Shown one piece after another: positions 15,430 through 21,729 of a DNA stretch of 21,729 nt (position 1 is its first letter; each line of letters starts with the position of its first letter). The position numbers were made by a program, and so were the translations under genes. The DNA lies in contig CALBJG010000123.1 of NCBI GenBank assembly GCA_937892865.1, positions 1-21,729 of the forward strand. The letters run 5' to 3'. The notes under the pieces were generated by a model that worked only from the letters and a program-made list of their open reading frames with translations, was not told where the DNA came from and searched no databases. The stretch is from an uncultured Clostridia bacterium (lineage in GTDB: Bacteria > Bacillota > Clostridia > Oscillospirales > Oscillospiraceae).

Positions 15430-16848
15430 ATGCAGTTAACGCTTCTGGGACACGAAGACCGCTATGCGGTGGAACAATTGCAAATGGCGCTGTTTTCCAC
15501 CCGGGAAGAGGGGTGCGCGGTCAGCGCCCTTTACCGGGGCGATAAATGGCTCACCGCCGTGACCCGGATCACTGTTGGAGAAAAAACCACCCGGGCAGTA
15601 CGCAGATTGCAGGCTTCTCGGGAAACGGTGCGTCTGCGCCGGCGTATTTTACAGCAAAGTTACTACGCCGCTGCCCTGCCCCATCTGCCGGCGATCCCCG
15701 CCTGGGGCGCATTGGCTGGGGTTCGTCCCACGAAGATCACCACCAAACATCTTTTGGAAGGCGGTTCAAAGATAAGCGCAGACCGGCTTTTGAAAGATGT
15801 TTACTATGTGACACCCCAGCGGCGGCAACTGGCTATCGATTGCTCGGAATCCACGGTAGACGCCTGGAAAAAACTGGACAAGCAGGATGTATCTTTATAT
15901 GTGGGCATTCCTTTCTGTCCTACCCGGTGCGCCTACTGCAGTTTTGTCAGCCGGAGCATCGGCAAACGGACAGAACTGTTGGATCCCTACCTGGAAGCGC
16001 TGTATAAAGAACTGGCGCTGACCGGCAAATTGCTGAAAGCATCGGGCAAGGCCATCCGCAGTGTCTACATCGGCGGCGGTACGCCCACCACCTTGTCCGC
16101 TGACCAGATATCTATGCTCCTTGACCGCATTTATGGATCATTCGATATGGACAGATGTATCGAATTTACCGTAGAAGGCGGTCGCCCGGATACCCTGACA
16201 TTGGAAAAACTGAAAGCCATCCGTGACCACGGGGCTGACCGAATGAGCATCAATCCCCAAACGATGGAAAATACCGTTCTTCGGGCCAGCGGCAGACCCC
16301 ACACTGCGGAAGATGTGCTGCGGGCGTATGATCAGGCGGTATCCGCCGGGTTTACCGCCATCAATATGGACTTGATCGCCGGTTTGCCTATGGACAGTTT
16401 TGACGGTTTCTGCCGGAGTTTGGAGACCGTTGCGTCTTTAGACCCTGCCAATATCACCGTTCACACCCTTGCCCTGAAAAAAGGCGCGGACTTGTTCGAA
16501 GATCCCCAAAACCTGCCCGGTTTGGAAGATGTGACCCGGATGGTGGACTACGCCAACAGCCGACTTTACGGTCTGGAATACAAGCCCTATTATCTGTACC
16601 GGCAGAAATATATGTCCGGCAGTTTTGAAAATGTAGGCTGGAGCAAACAAGGCCTTGACTGCCTTTACAACATCTATATGATGGAAGAACTGCACACCAT
16701 CCTCTCTTTAGGTGGCGGTGGAATGAACAAAGTCAATCTGCCCGACGGTTCTCTGCAGCGATTCCATAATCCCAAATTCCCGGAACAGTATATCGAGCAA
16801 CTGGACAGTGTCTTATTGCAAAAAGAAGAACTGTTCAAACTCCTTTGA
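15430..16848 (+). CDS. hemZ: Radical SAM coproporphyrinogen dehydrogenase-like protein HemZ
   Basis: The 472-residue protein belongs to the HemZ branch of the HemN/HemW radical SAM family. An N-terminal domain specific to HemZ (about 1-150) contains WGALAGVRPTKI. The radical SAM core follows, with the cluster motif CPTRCAYC (C163, C167, C170), YIGGGTPTTLS, TVEGGRPDTL, NPQTMENTVL and INMDLIAGLPMD. The C-terminal block YLYRQKYMSGSFENVGWSKQG is typical of HemZ. The family is named for oxygen-independent coproporphyrinogen III oxidation, but the activity of HemZ is poorly supported and no other haem gene lies nearby. The ATG at 15430 follows AAAGG by 6 bases. The stop overlaps the spacer of the next gene. 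Confidence 0.92.
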   Translation: MQLTLLGHEDRYAVEQLQMALFSTREEGCAVSALYRGDKWLTAVTRITVGEKTTRAVRRLQASRETVRLRRRILQQSYYAAALPHLPAIPAWGALAGVRPTKITTKHLLEGGSKISADRLLKDVYYVTPQRRQLAIDCSESTVDAWKKLDKQDVSLYVGIPFCPTRCAYCSFVSRSIGKRTELLDPYLEALYKELALTGKLLKASGKAIRSVYIGGGTPTTLSADQISMLLDRIYGSFDMDRCIEFTVEGGRPDTLTLEKLKAIRDHGADRMSINPQTMENTVLRASGRPHTAEDVLRAYDQAVSAGFTAINMDLIAGLPMDSFDGFCRSLETVASLDPANITVHTLALKKGADLFEDPQNLPGLEDVTRMVDYANSRLYGLEYKPYYLYRQKYMSGSFENVGWSKQGLDCLYNIYMMEELHTILSLGGGGMNKVNLPDGSLQRFHNPKFPEQYIEQLDSVLLQKEELFKLL

Positions 16849-16862
16849 AAGGAATGATCCCG

Positions 16863-18176
16863 ATGGACACTTTGATCTCCAACGCAACTGTCGTAACGAT
16901 GAATGAGCGAATGGATATTCTCTTTGGAGCATATCTTGCCATTGACGGCGGTAAAATAACTTATATAGGCAAAGAGCCCCCTGCAGAGCAGCCCAAGACC
17001 ATTATTGACGGCACCGGTATGGTCGCCATTCCCGGTCTTGTGAACTGCCATACCCATTTGGCTACCACGGTGCTTCGTTCTTATCTGGACGATTTGAGCC
17101 GGGGCGAAGCCCTGGAACAGCAACTGGCGCGGGAGGACAAAATGGACAGCCGGTGCGCAAAAGCCTCTGCCCTGCTGGGCATTGCCGAGTGCCTGCGTTT
17201 CGGCATCACTTCCGTATCTGACCTCTATTACTACCCCAACGCCACCGCCGAAGCAGTGGCGGAAAGCGGTATCAAAGCCAATTTGGCGCTGTCTTCCTAC
17301 CGGTTTATCGACCAAAGCGAGGAATTTGACTTTGAGGCCGACGAACAGTGCCGGGAACTGTGCCGTGTGGTCGACAAATGGCACGGCTACGACGAAAACC
17401 GCATCCGCATCGATGCCGGTCTATACGCAGAATACACCAGCAATCACCTGCTGTGGGAGGGCCTTGCCGCCTATGCCGCAGAGAAGGGGCTGGGTATGCA
17501 ACTGCATCTTGCCCAGACCCGGGAAGAAGCGGACGGTTGCGCTGACCGCACCGGTCTCGGCCCCGGAGAATTGCTGAACTGCCACGGTGTGTTCAATGTT
17601 CCCACCACCGCCGCCGGCTGCGCGGCTCTGACGGAAGAAGAGCAGAAACTTTTGGGTAAGAAGAAAGTTTCCGCCGTGGCGATGCCCTTATCCTGCGCCA
17701 AATTGGGTATGGAGACCACCCCGGTGACCGATTGCGTCAAAGCCGGTATGAATGTCTGTTTGGGTACCGGCGGCGCTGTGGAAAGCGGCAACCTGGATCT
17801 TTTCGAAGTGATGCGTGGCGTCAGCCTGAACGCCCGGGCATCGGCTAAAAATGCCGCCGCTCTGCCTGCCGCCGCCGCGCTGATGATGGCAACCACCTGC
17901 GGCGCAAGAGCCCAGGGTCGCGCCGAAGAGTGCGGTATGCTGAAAGTGGGACTTGATGCTGACCTTGTCCTTGTGGATTTCTCAGCGCCCCATTTGATGC
18001 CCTGCCATAATGTAGTAAACGGCCTCGTATTCTCCGCCAAAGGCGGCGATGTGGCTATGACCATGGTCCGGGGCAAGATCCTGTATCAAAACGGCCAATT
18101 CCCCACCATCGATTTAAAGCGCGTTGTGGAAGAACTGACCGGTTATGCCATCCCCCGTCTGTTTGAAAAGGAGTAA
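16863..18176 (+). CDS. Amidohydrolase-family protein with degenerate active site
   Basis: The 437-residue protein resembles the SAH/MTA deaminase (MtaD)-chlorohydrolase group of amidohydrolases in length and overall motifs: IPGLVNCHTHLATTVLR (H63, H65), MQLHLAQTREE (H215) and the LGTGGAVESGNLDLFEVMR block. Several catalytic positions are changed. The Glu three residues after the third His is Gln218. The AHCVHL-type His segment reads AGCAAL (251-256), with no His. The Asp of the usual LGTDG is Gly303. Three metal-binding His remain, but hydrolysis as in MtaD looks unlikely. The frame is intact and the length is normal, so it is not an obvious pseudogene; a non-catalytic or altered role is inferred. 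AAAGGA at 16848-16853 favours ATG 16863 over TTG 16845 or ATG 16854. Confidence 0.85.
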   Translation: MDTLISNATVVTMNERMDILFGAYLAIDGGKITYIGKEPPAEQPKTIIDGTGMVAIPGLVNCHTHLATTVLRSYLDDLSRGEALEQQLAREDKMDSRCAKASALLGIAECLRFGITSVSDLYYYPNATAEAVAESGIKANLALSSYRFIDQSEEFDFEADEQCRELCRVVDKWHGYDENRIRIDAGLYAEYTSNHLLWEGLAAYAAEKGLGMQLHLAQTREEADGCADRTGLGPGELLNCHGVFNVPTTAAGCAALTEEEQKLLGKKKVSAVAMPLSCAKLGMETTPVTDCVKAGMNVCLGTGGAVESGNLDLFEVMRGVSLNARASAKNAAALPAAAALMMATTCGARAQGRAEECGMLKVGLDADLVLVDFSAPHLMPCHNVVNGLVFSAKGGDVAMTMVRGKILYQNGQFPTIDLKRVVEELTGYAIPRLFEKE

Positions 18177-18179
18177 ACT

Positions 18180-19820
18180 ATGTCCGATTCCGGAAAAAAG
18201 CAAAATTTTCTCCACGGCGCGGCGCTGTTAGCCATTGCCACTGCCGTGGTCAAACTGATCGGCGCATTTTATAAGATCCCGCTGCAAAATACCATCGGCG
18301 CCGCCGGTTACGGCTATTTCACCACTGCTTACAATATCTATTCCATATTGCTTTTGATCTCCACCGCAGGTCTTCCTGTGGCAATGAGCCGGATGATCAG
18401 CCAGGCTGACTCTGTGGGCAACTACCGGCAGGTGCGGCAGGTCTACCGGGTGAGCCGGGCATTTTTCCTGGGGCTCGGTATCATCGGCACAGTGGTTATG
18501 ATGGTCTTCAGCCGTCCTTTGGCTGCGCTGTTGCGGCAGCCGGATGCCTGGTTTGCCATCTTCTGTCTGGGTCCCTGCGTGTTGCTGATGGGCTTTGTGT
18601 CCACCTACCGGGGCTTCTTCCAGGGCCAGGGCAATATGCGCCCCACCTCCAACAGCCAGATGCTGGAAGCGGTATTCAAACTGATCGTCGGTCTCGGCGC
18701 GGCATTTGCCATAATGCGTCTGACCCAAAATGTCTCTTATGCCGCAGGCGGCGCCATCATCGGTGTCACTGTCAGTTGTCTGGTATCCGCTGTCTATCTT
18801 CGTTCCAAACTAGGCAGAGCCTACCGGGATCTGCCGGAGCAGGGTGAGATCAGTTCTGTCAGCAAGACCATTTGGAATCTGCTGGTCATTGCTTTCCCCA
18901 TCACTGTAGGCTCGGCAGGTCTGCAGGCGCTGTCCACCGTGGAAGCAGGTCTTTATATGGACCGGTTGGTGTACCTCATCGGCACCAATCAGTATATGAG
19001 CCATATGCTGGGCGGCGGTGTGGATGCCCAGTTGGCGGCAGATAACTTAAAAGGCATTTACGACACGGCGTACACCGTTTTTAATATGCCCTGCGCCTTT
19101 ATCGTACCGATCACCATCAGCATCATTCCCGCCATTACAGAAAAACTGACTTTGGTCAAAGACAAAGAAGTCCGGGAGACAGAGGAATCCGCTGCCCGGA
19201 TCACGGGTCTTTTGTCCCTGCCCTGCGCGGTTGGTCTTGCGATCCTTGCCCGTCCGGTAATGGGTCTGCTCTTTGGTTTTCAGGGAGAGGAACTGGCCCT
19301 CGCCGGTAACCTGCTGGCTATTTTGGGCATCAGCATTTTCCTCTACGCCATTATTCAGTACACCAACGCCCTGCTCCAATCCCACGGTTATGCTTATGTG
19401 CCGGTGATCCATATGCTCCTTTGCGGCGGCGCAAGACTGGCTGTGGTGTATATTCTGGTGGGCAATCCCGATATCGGCATTTTAGGCGCGCCCATCGGCG
19501 CGTTGCTGTGCTACCTGTGCATCGCTGTTTTGAACTTGATCGCCGCAGGAAAACTCATCACCCAAAAGCCGAAACTTCTGAAAAACTTGCTTCGTCCCAT
19601 CCTGCCCGCCGCCTTAATGGGCGCTGCTGTCTACGGGGTTTATCGGCTGCTTGAAAGTATGCTGGGCGCAGGCGGAAGCCGGGTGATTTTGTGCGGCGCC
19701 CCCATTGCCGTTGGCGTCGTGGTATATTTCCTCTGCGTGGTAATTTTCAAATCCATTACCCGGGAAGATTGCCAGCTTCTTCCCAAAGGCGAAACCATCG
19801 CAAAAATACTCCATTTATAA
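18180..19820 (+). CDS. SpoVB/YtgP-type flippase, MOP superfamily
   Basis: The 546-residue, roughly 14-helix membrane protein belongs to the polysaccharide transport branch of the MOP superfamily. The N-terminal block FLHGAALLAIATAVVKLIGAFYKIPL and ISTAGLPVAMSRMISQA are typical of the SpoVB/YtgP group. Members flip lipid-linked oligosaccharides; MurJ, YtgP and SpoVB handle lipid II or related precursors. Which substrate applies here cannot be told from sequence by eye. The ATG at 18180 is three bases after the stop of the amidohydrolase gene, with AAAAGGAG just before it, so it is the last gene of the run. No terminator was seen before the AT-rich hup leader. Confidence 0.9.
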   Translation: MSDSGKKQNFLHGAALLAIATAVVKLIGAFYKIPLQNTIGAAGYGYFTTAYNIYSILLLISTAGLPVAMSRMISQADSVGNYRQVRQVYRVSRAFFLGLGIIGTVVMMVFSRPLAALLRQPDAWFAIFCLGPCVLLMGFVSTYRGFFQGQGNMRPTSNSQMLEAVFKLIVGLGAAFAIMRLTQNVSYAAGGAIIGVTVSCLVSAVYLRSKLGRAYRDLPEQGEISSVSKTIWNLLVIAFPITVGSAGLQALSTVEAGLYMDRLVYLIGTNQYMSHMLGGGVDAQLAADNLKGIYDTAYTVFNMPCAFIVPITISIIPAITEKLTLVKDKEVRETEESAARITGLLSLPCAVGLAILARPVMGLLFGFQGEELALAGNLLAILGISIFLYAIIQYTNALLQSHGYAYVPVIHMLLCGGARLAVVYILVGNPDIGILGAPIGALLCYLCIAVLNLIAAGKLITQKPKLLKNLLRPILPAALMGAAVYGVYRLLESMLGAGGSRVILCGAPIAVGVVVYFLCVVIFKSITREDCQLLPKGETIAKILHL

Positions 19821-19858
19821 AAAATTATTGAAAAAATAGATAAATTTAGAGAAAATAC

Positions 19859-19887
19859 TTGCATTTTTCATAACAATATGTTACTGT
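19859..19887 (+). promoter_or_regulatory. Candidate hup promoter
   Basis: The 106 bases before hup are very AT-rich. TTGCAT at 19859-19864 and TACTGT at 19882-19887 are 17 bases apart, and a TG dinucleotide (19879-19880) one base upstream makes an extended -10. A nearby TAAAAT at 19887-19892 is an alternative -10, so the exact site is uncertain. Confidence 0.45.
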
Positions 19888-19926
19888 AAAATTGCATTTA
19901 ATAAAAAAGAAAAGAGGAACTCACTT

Positions 19927-20202
19927 ATGAACAAGACTGAACTCATTGCAGCCGTTGCTGAGAAGGCCGGCATCACCAAGAAGGACGCAGAGCGCGTCAT
20001 CAACGCCACCGTCGACACCATCACCGCCAGCCTGGTTAAGGGCGAGAAGGTCCAGGTTTCCGGCTTTGGCATTTTCGAGGTTAAGGCTCGCGAGGCTCGC
20101 GTAGGCCGCAACCCCCGTACCAAGGAAGCAATCCAGATCCCCGCTACCCGCCTGCCCGCTTTCAAGGCTGCTAAGGCTCTGAAGGACGTCATCGCGAAGT
20201 AA
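19927..20202 (+). CDS. hup: HU family DNA-binding protein
   Basis: The 91-residue histone-like protein opens with the standard MNKTELIAAVAEKAG and has the helix TKKDAERVINATVDTI. The beta-arm region includes VSGFGIFEVKAREARVGRNPRTKE, and the closing helix contains PAFKAAKALKD. It bends and compacts DNA as a dimer. Codon choice is strongly biased (AAG, GGC, CGC, GCC), as expected for a highly expressed gene. The ATG at 19927 has AGAGGA just upstream. rqcP follows eight bases after the stop. Confidence 0.97.
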   Translation: MNKTELIAAVAEKAGITKKDAERVINATVDTITASLVKGEKVQVSGFGIFEVKAREARVGRNPRTKEAIQIPATRLPAFKAAKALKDVIAK

Positions 20203-20210
20203 TTAACCTT

Positions 20211-20450
20211 ATGCGACTTGACAAGTATCTGAAGGTCTCCCGGCTGATCAAGCGTCGGACGGTAGCCAACGAAGCCTGCGACAATGGCCGCATCAGTGTA
20301 AACGGCCGTGTGGTAAAGGCCAGTTACGAGGTCAAGACGGGCGACCGGATCGAAATCGCTATGGGCGCAAGGACCCTGGCAGTGGAAGTACTGCAGGTGG
20401 CAGATAATGTCCGCAAGGACGATGCCGCAGCGATGTATAAAGAGATCTGA
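20211..20450 (+). CDS. rqcP: S4-domain RNA-binding protein RqcP
   Basis: The 79-residue single S4 domain protein (MRLDKYLKVSRLIKRRTVANEAC, then NGRISVNGRVVKASYEVKTGDRIEI) is the RqcP/YabO type. RqcP works with RqcH in ribosome-associated quality control, supporting alanine tailing of nascent chains on stalled 50S subunits. RqcH is not in the window. It lies eight bases after hup and shares the terminator at 20457. Hup beside an S4 gene is a common arrangement in Firmicutes. Confidence 0.92.
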   Translation: MRLDKYLKVSRLIKRRTVANEACDNGRISVNGRVVKASYEVKTGDRIEIAMGARTLAVEVLQVADNVRKDDAAAMYKEI

Positions 20451-20456
20451 AACAAA

Positions 20457-20489
20457 AGCACGCAACCTTTCGGTTGCGTGCTTTTTATT
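20457..20489 (+). terminator. Terminator of hup-rqcP
   Basis: An 11-bp stem (20457-20467 against 20472-20482) with a TTTC loop is followed by TTTTATTTT. It begins six bases after the rqcP stop. The stem is perfect. Confidence 0.92.
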
Positions 20490-20537
20490 TTGTTAAATTC
20501 CGGTTTGCCGAGGTGTTTTAAATTACGAATCTCTACG

Positions 20538-20705
20538 TTGTCATTCCGAGCCAGTGCGCACACTGGCGTGGGAATCTCAAGTACGCACAACGGTTTTTGA
20601 GATTGCCACACCAGTGACCGGAATCAAGGTATGATTGCCACCGGCAATCATAGTTATTTTAGATTCGCTGCGCGGAGCACCACGGTCACTGGTTCGCAAT
20701 GACAC
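20538..20705. repeat. Palindromic intergenic repeat element, MITE-like
   Basis: The ends at 20538-20556 and 20687-20705 form a 19-bp imperfect inverted repeat with 16 matches and carry a TGTCATTsCGA-type start. Inside are hairpins at 20551-20566 (CCAGTG/CACTGG), 20573-20580 with 20597-20604 (AATCTCAA/TTGAGATT) and 20631-20651 (ATGATTGCC/GGCAATCAT). In addition, 20611-20620 can pair with 20683-20692. No open frame is seen. It resembles the dispersed TGTCATTGCGAG-type palindromic repeats found between genes in many Firmicutes. The rest of the 363-base gap (20451-20813) holds only two terminators and about 75 bases with nothing recognised. Confidence 0.7.
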
Positions 20706-20776
20706 GATAGATGGTACGGTTCGACAAATTGGAATTTGAAGAAATAACGCACGAATGAAGAAAAAGATCCGCTGCA

Positions 20777-20809
20777 GAAAAAGAGCAGATGCAAATGCAT
20801 CTGCTCTTT
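20777..20809 (-). terminator. Terminator of the ABC ATPase frame
   Basis: A 13-bp perfect stem (20780-20792 against 20797-20809) with an AAAT loop lies just beyond the stop at 20814. On the minus strand it runs into a stretch of five U residues (A run at 20778-20782). The plus side is also T-rich, so it could act in both directions. Confidence 0.85.
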
Positions 20810-20813
20810 CTTC

Positions 20814-21729
20814 TTACTCTAACTCGAATGCGCCGGTGTAGAGGCGATAGTATGTGCCTTTTTCGGCAATCAAGTCTTCGTGGGAGCCCCGCTCAATGAT
20901 CCGTCCCTGGTCTAAAACCATAATACAATCGGAATTACGGACCGTGCTGAGCCGGTGGGCAATGACAAAAGTCGTTCTGCCCTTCATCAGCGCGTCCATA
21001 CCCTTTTGCACCAAGGCTTCCGTGCGGGTATCGATGGAAGATGTGGCTTCGTCCAGGATCATCACCGGAGGATCTGCCACCGCCGCCCGGGCAATGGCGA
21101 TCAGCTGCCGCTGGCCCTGGGAGAGGGAGGCGCCGTTGCCGGTCAGCTCGGTGTTGTAGCCCTCACGGCCGGGGTCGTTGTCCATGACATCCACATCAAT
21201 GGCCTTGCCGTAGTCGATCACGACCCGGTCACTGACCAGAGGAGCCTCGACCTTCTCGGAGGTCAGATCCCAGCGGATGCCAAAGCCGACGTAGGACCAG
21301 GTGTAGTTGGGATCCTCAAAGCTGATGACTCTGGTGGTCTGTGCACCGGTCTGCGTGACCTGATTGGGTGCTGTACCCGTGGTCTTAGTGGCATCCTCAG
21401 AGGGAGCGGAAACATTGATACCGGGCTCAACGCCATCAACACTGCTGGAGGTCTTGACGGTATAGTAGGCATTCACGTCGTACAGGAAGTACTGGGCAGG
21501 AACATATGCGGCAGCCTCGATCTTCTGAGCCTCGATGGTGGCGTCGGCATTCAGGTTCAGAGGAATGACGACGGGCTCACCGGCATAGATACGGTTCTCC
21601 CAGGGAACGCGGACACCGTCACGGTTGACGGGATAACCCTCATGATCGACCAGATAGAAACGGATGGTGGTGCTGGCACCGCCCCAGACCTCGGCGGGGA
21701 CGGGGGAGGACTGCTTGGCATACTTGCCG
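20814..21729 (-). CDS. Chimeric frame: surface-protein-like sequence joined to ABC ATPase C-terminus
   Basis: The frame is open to the right window edge, giving 304 codons and a normal stop at 20814. The last 117 or so residues are the end of an ABC-exporter nucleotide-binding domain: GASLSQGQRQLIAIARA (signature), PPVMILDEATSSID (Walker B, D-loop), FVIAHRLSTV (H-loop) and a normal C-terminus. Walker A, the Q-loop and the membrane domain, which should precede the signature, are absent. In their place is about 185 residues of Thr/Val/Tyr-rich, beta-like sequence (for example RVVIDYGKAIDVDVMDND) that looks like a secreted surface protein with Ig-like or cadherin-like repeats. The change occurs near 21160-21180. 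A real fusion would have no ATP-binding loop, so an assembly chimera or a rearrangement is more likely. Confidence 0.7.
   Translation of the reverse strand, partial: GKYAKQSSPVPAEVWGGASTTIRFYLVDHEGYPVNRDGVRVPWENRIYAGEPVVIPLNLNADATIEAQKIEAAAYVPAQYFLYDVNAYYTVKTSSSVDGVEPGINVSAPSEDATKTTGTAPNQVTQTGAQTTRVISFEDPNYTWSYVGFGIRWDLTSEKVEAPLVSDRVVIDYGKAIDVDVMDNDPGREGYNTELTGNGASLSQGQRQLIAIARAAVADPPVMILDEATSSIDTRTEALVQKGMDALMKGRTTFVIAHRLSTVRNSDCIMVLDQGRIIERGSHEDLIAEKGTYYRLYTGAFELE
21156..21182 (-). other. Apparent junction between surface-protein and ABC ATPase sequence
   Basis: Reading the minus strand, VDVMDND fits an extracellular beta-domain, while GYNTELTGNGASLSQGQ fits the ABC domain (compare the GYDTxL...LSQGQ pattern of exporters). 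The switch lies within the few codons reading PGRE, about 21162-21173. The frame is kept across it. The window ends about 550 bases further on, which would be consistent with a contig end, though the sequence itself cannot show that. Confidence 0.55.

Noticed and set aside
16845..16847. TTG start of the amidohydrolase overlapping the hemZ stop
   Set aside because: The ribosome-binding AAAGGA would lie inside the coding sequence. ATG 16863 has correct spacing and begins with the family-typical DTLISNATVV.
20490..20813. Possible CRISPR array or tRNA in the gap after rqcP
   Set aside because: The repeats are inverted and single, not regularly spaced direct repeats, and no cloverleaf with a T-loop motif was found.

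Overview
The window looks like chromosomal DNA of an anaerobic, probably gut-dwelling member of the Clostridia (Firmicutes), most likely Oscillospirales-like. I base this on family content (YloU/YloV, DUF5685 with a J-domain partner, UPF0735 ACT protein, YtvI, SpoVB-type flippase, HemZ, RqcP beside HU), on moderately GC-rich coding sequence, on AGGAGG-type ribosome sites, on several TTG/GTG starts, and on shared-module ECF transport. The genus cannot be fixed from the sequence alone. No rRNA, tRNA, CRISPR array, phage or insertion-sequence gene was seen.

Layout. (1) 1-2900: the 3' part of gpmI, then yloU and the fatty-acid kinase gene fakA/yloV, closed by a perfect 15-bp-stem terminator. (2) 2918-5225: a YihY/BrkB membrane protein, then an overlapping pair encoding a DUF5685 protein and a short J-domain/TPR-like protein with a Cys-rich tail. 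(3) 5222-6560: a compact cobalamin-controlled unit. It has a near-consensus promoter, a cobalamin riboswitch, a terminator expression platform, a DUF4430 lipoprotein and an overlapping ECF S component, and ends in a bidirectional terminator. (4) 6561-8855, minus strand: a large lipoprotein fusing a DUF4358-like domain to a DHHW-type domain, and an HTH+ACT protein with its own terminator. (5) 8964-10004: a YtvI/AI-2E permease. (6) 10091-19820: a tightly packed run recJ, rel, dtd, MBL hydrolase, hemZ, a degenerate amidohydrolase and a SpoVB-like flippase, headed by a good promoter. (7) 19859-20490: hup-rqcP with terminator. (8) 20538-20705: an intergenic palindromic repeat. (9) 20814-21729, minus strand: an open frame joining a surface-protein-like sequence to the C-terminal third of an ABC ATPase, cut by the window edge and possibly an assembly chimera.

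How it works together. Most of the window is housekeeping: glycolysis, lipid phosphorylation, stringent response, DNA repair, D-aminoacyl-tRNA proofreading and ribosome rescue. The two most interesting parts are the riboswitch-controlled lipoprotein/ECF pair and the amidohydrolase. The pair reads as a Gram-positive B12 capture-and-uptake system, with a lipoprotein carrying a domain related to the C-terminal domain of animal intrinsic factor and transcobalamin. The amidohydrolase keeps its fold-defining motifs but has lost the metal-binding Asp, the catalytic Glu and the catalytic His positions. Function statements for DUF families are inference from domain resemblance and context; no database search was possible.
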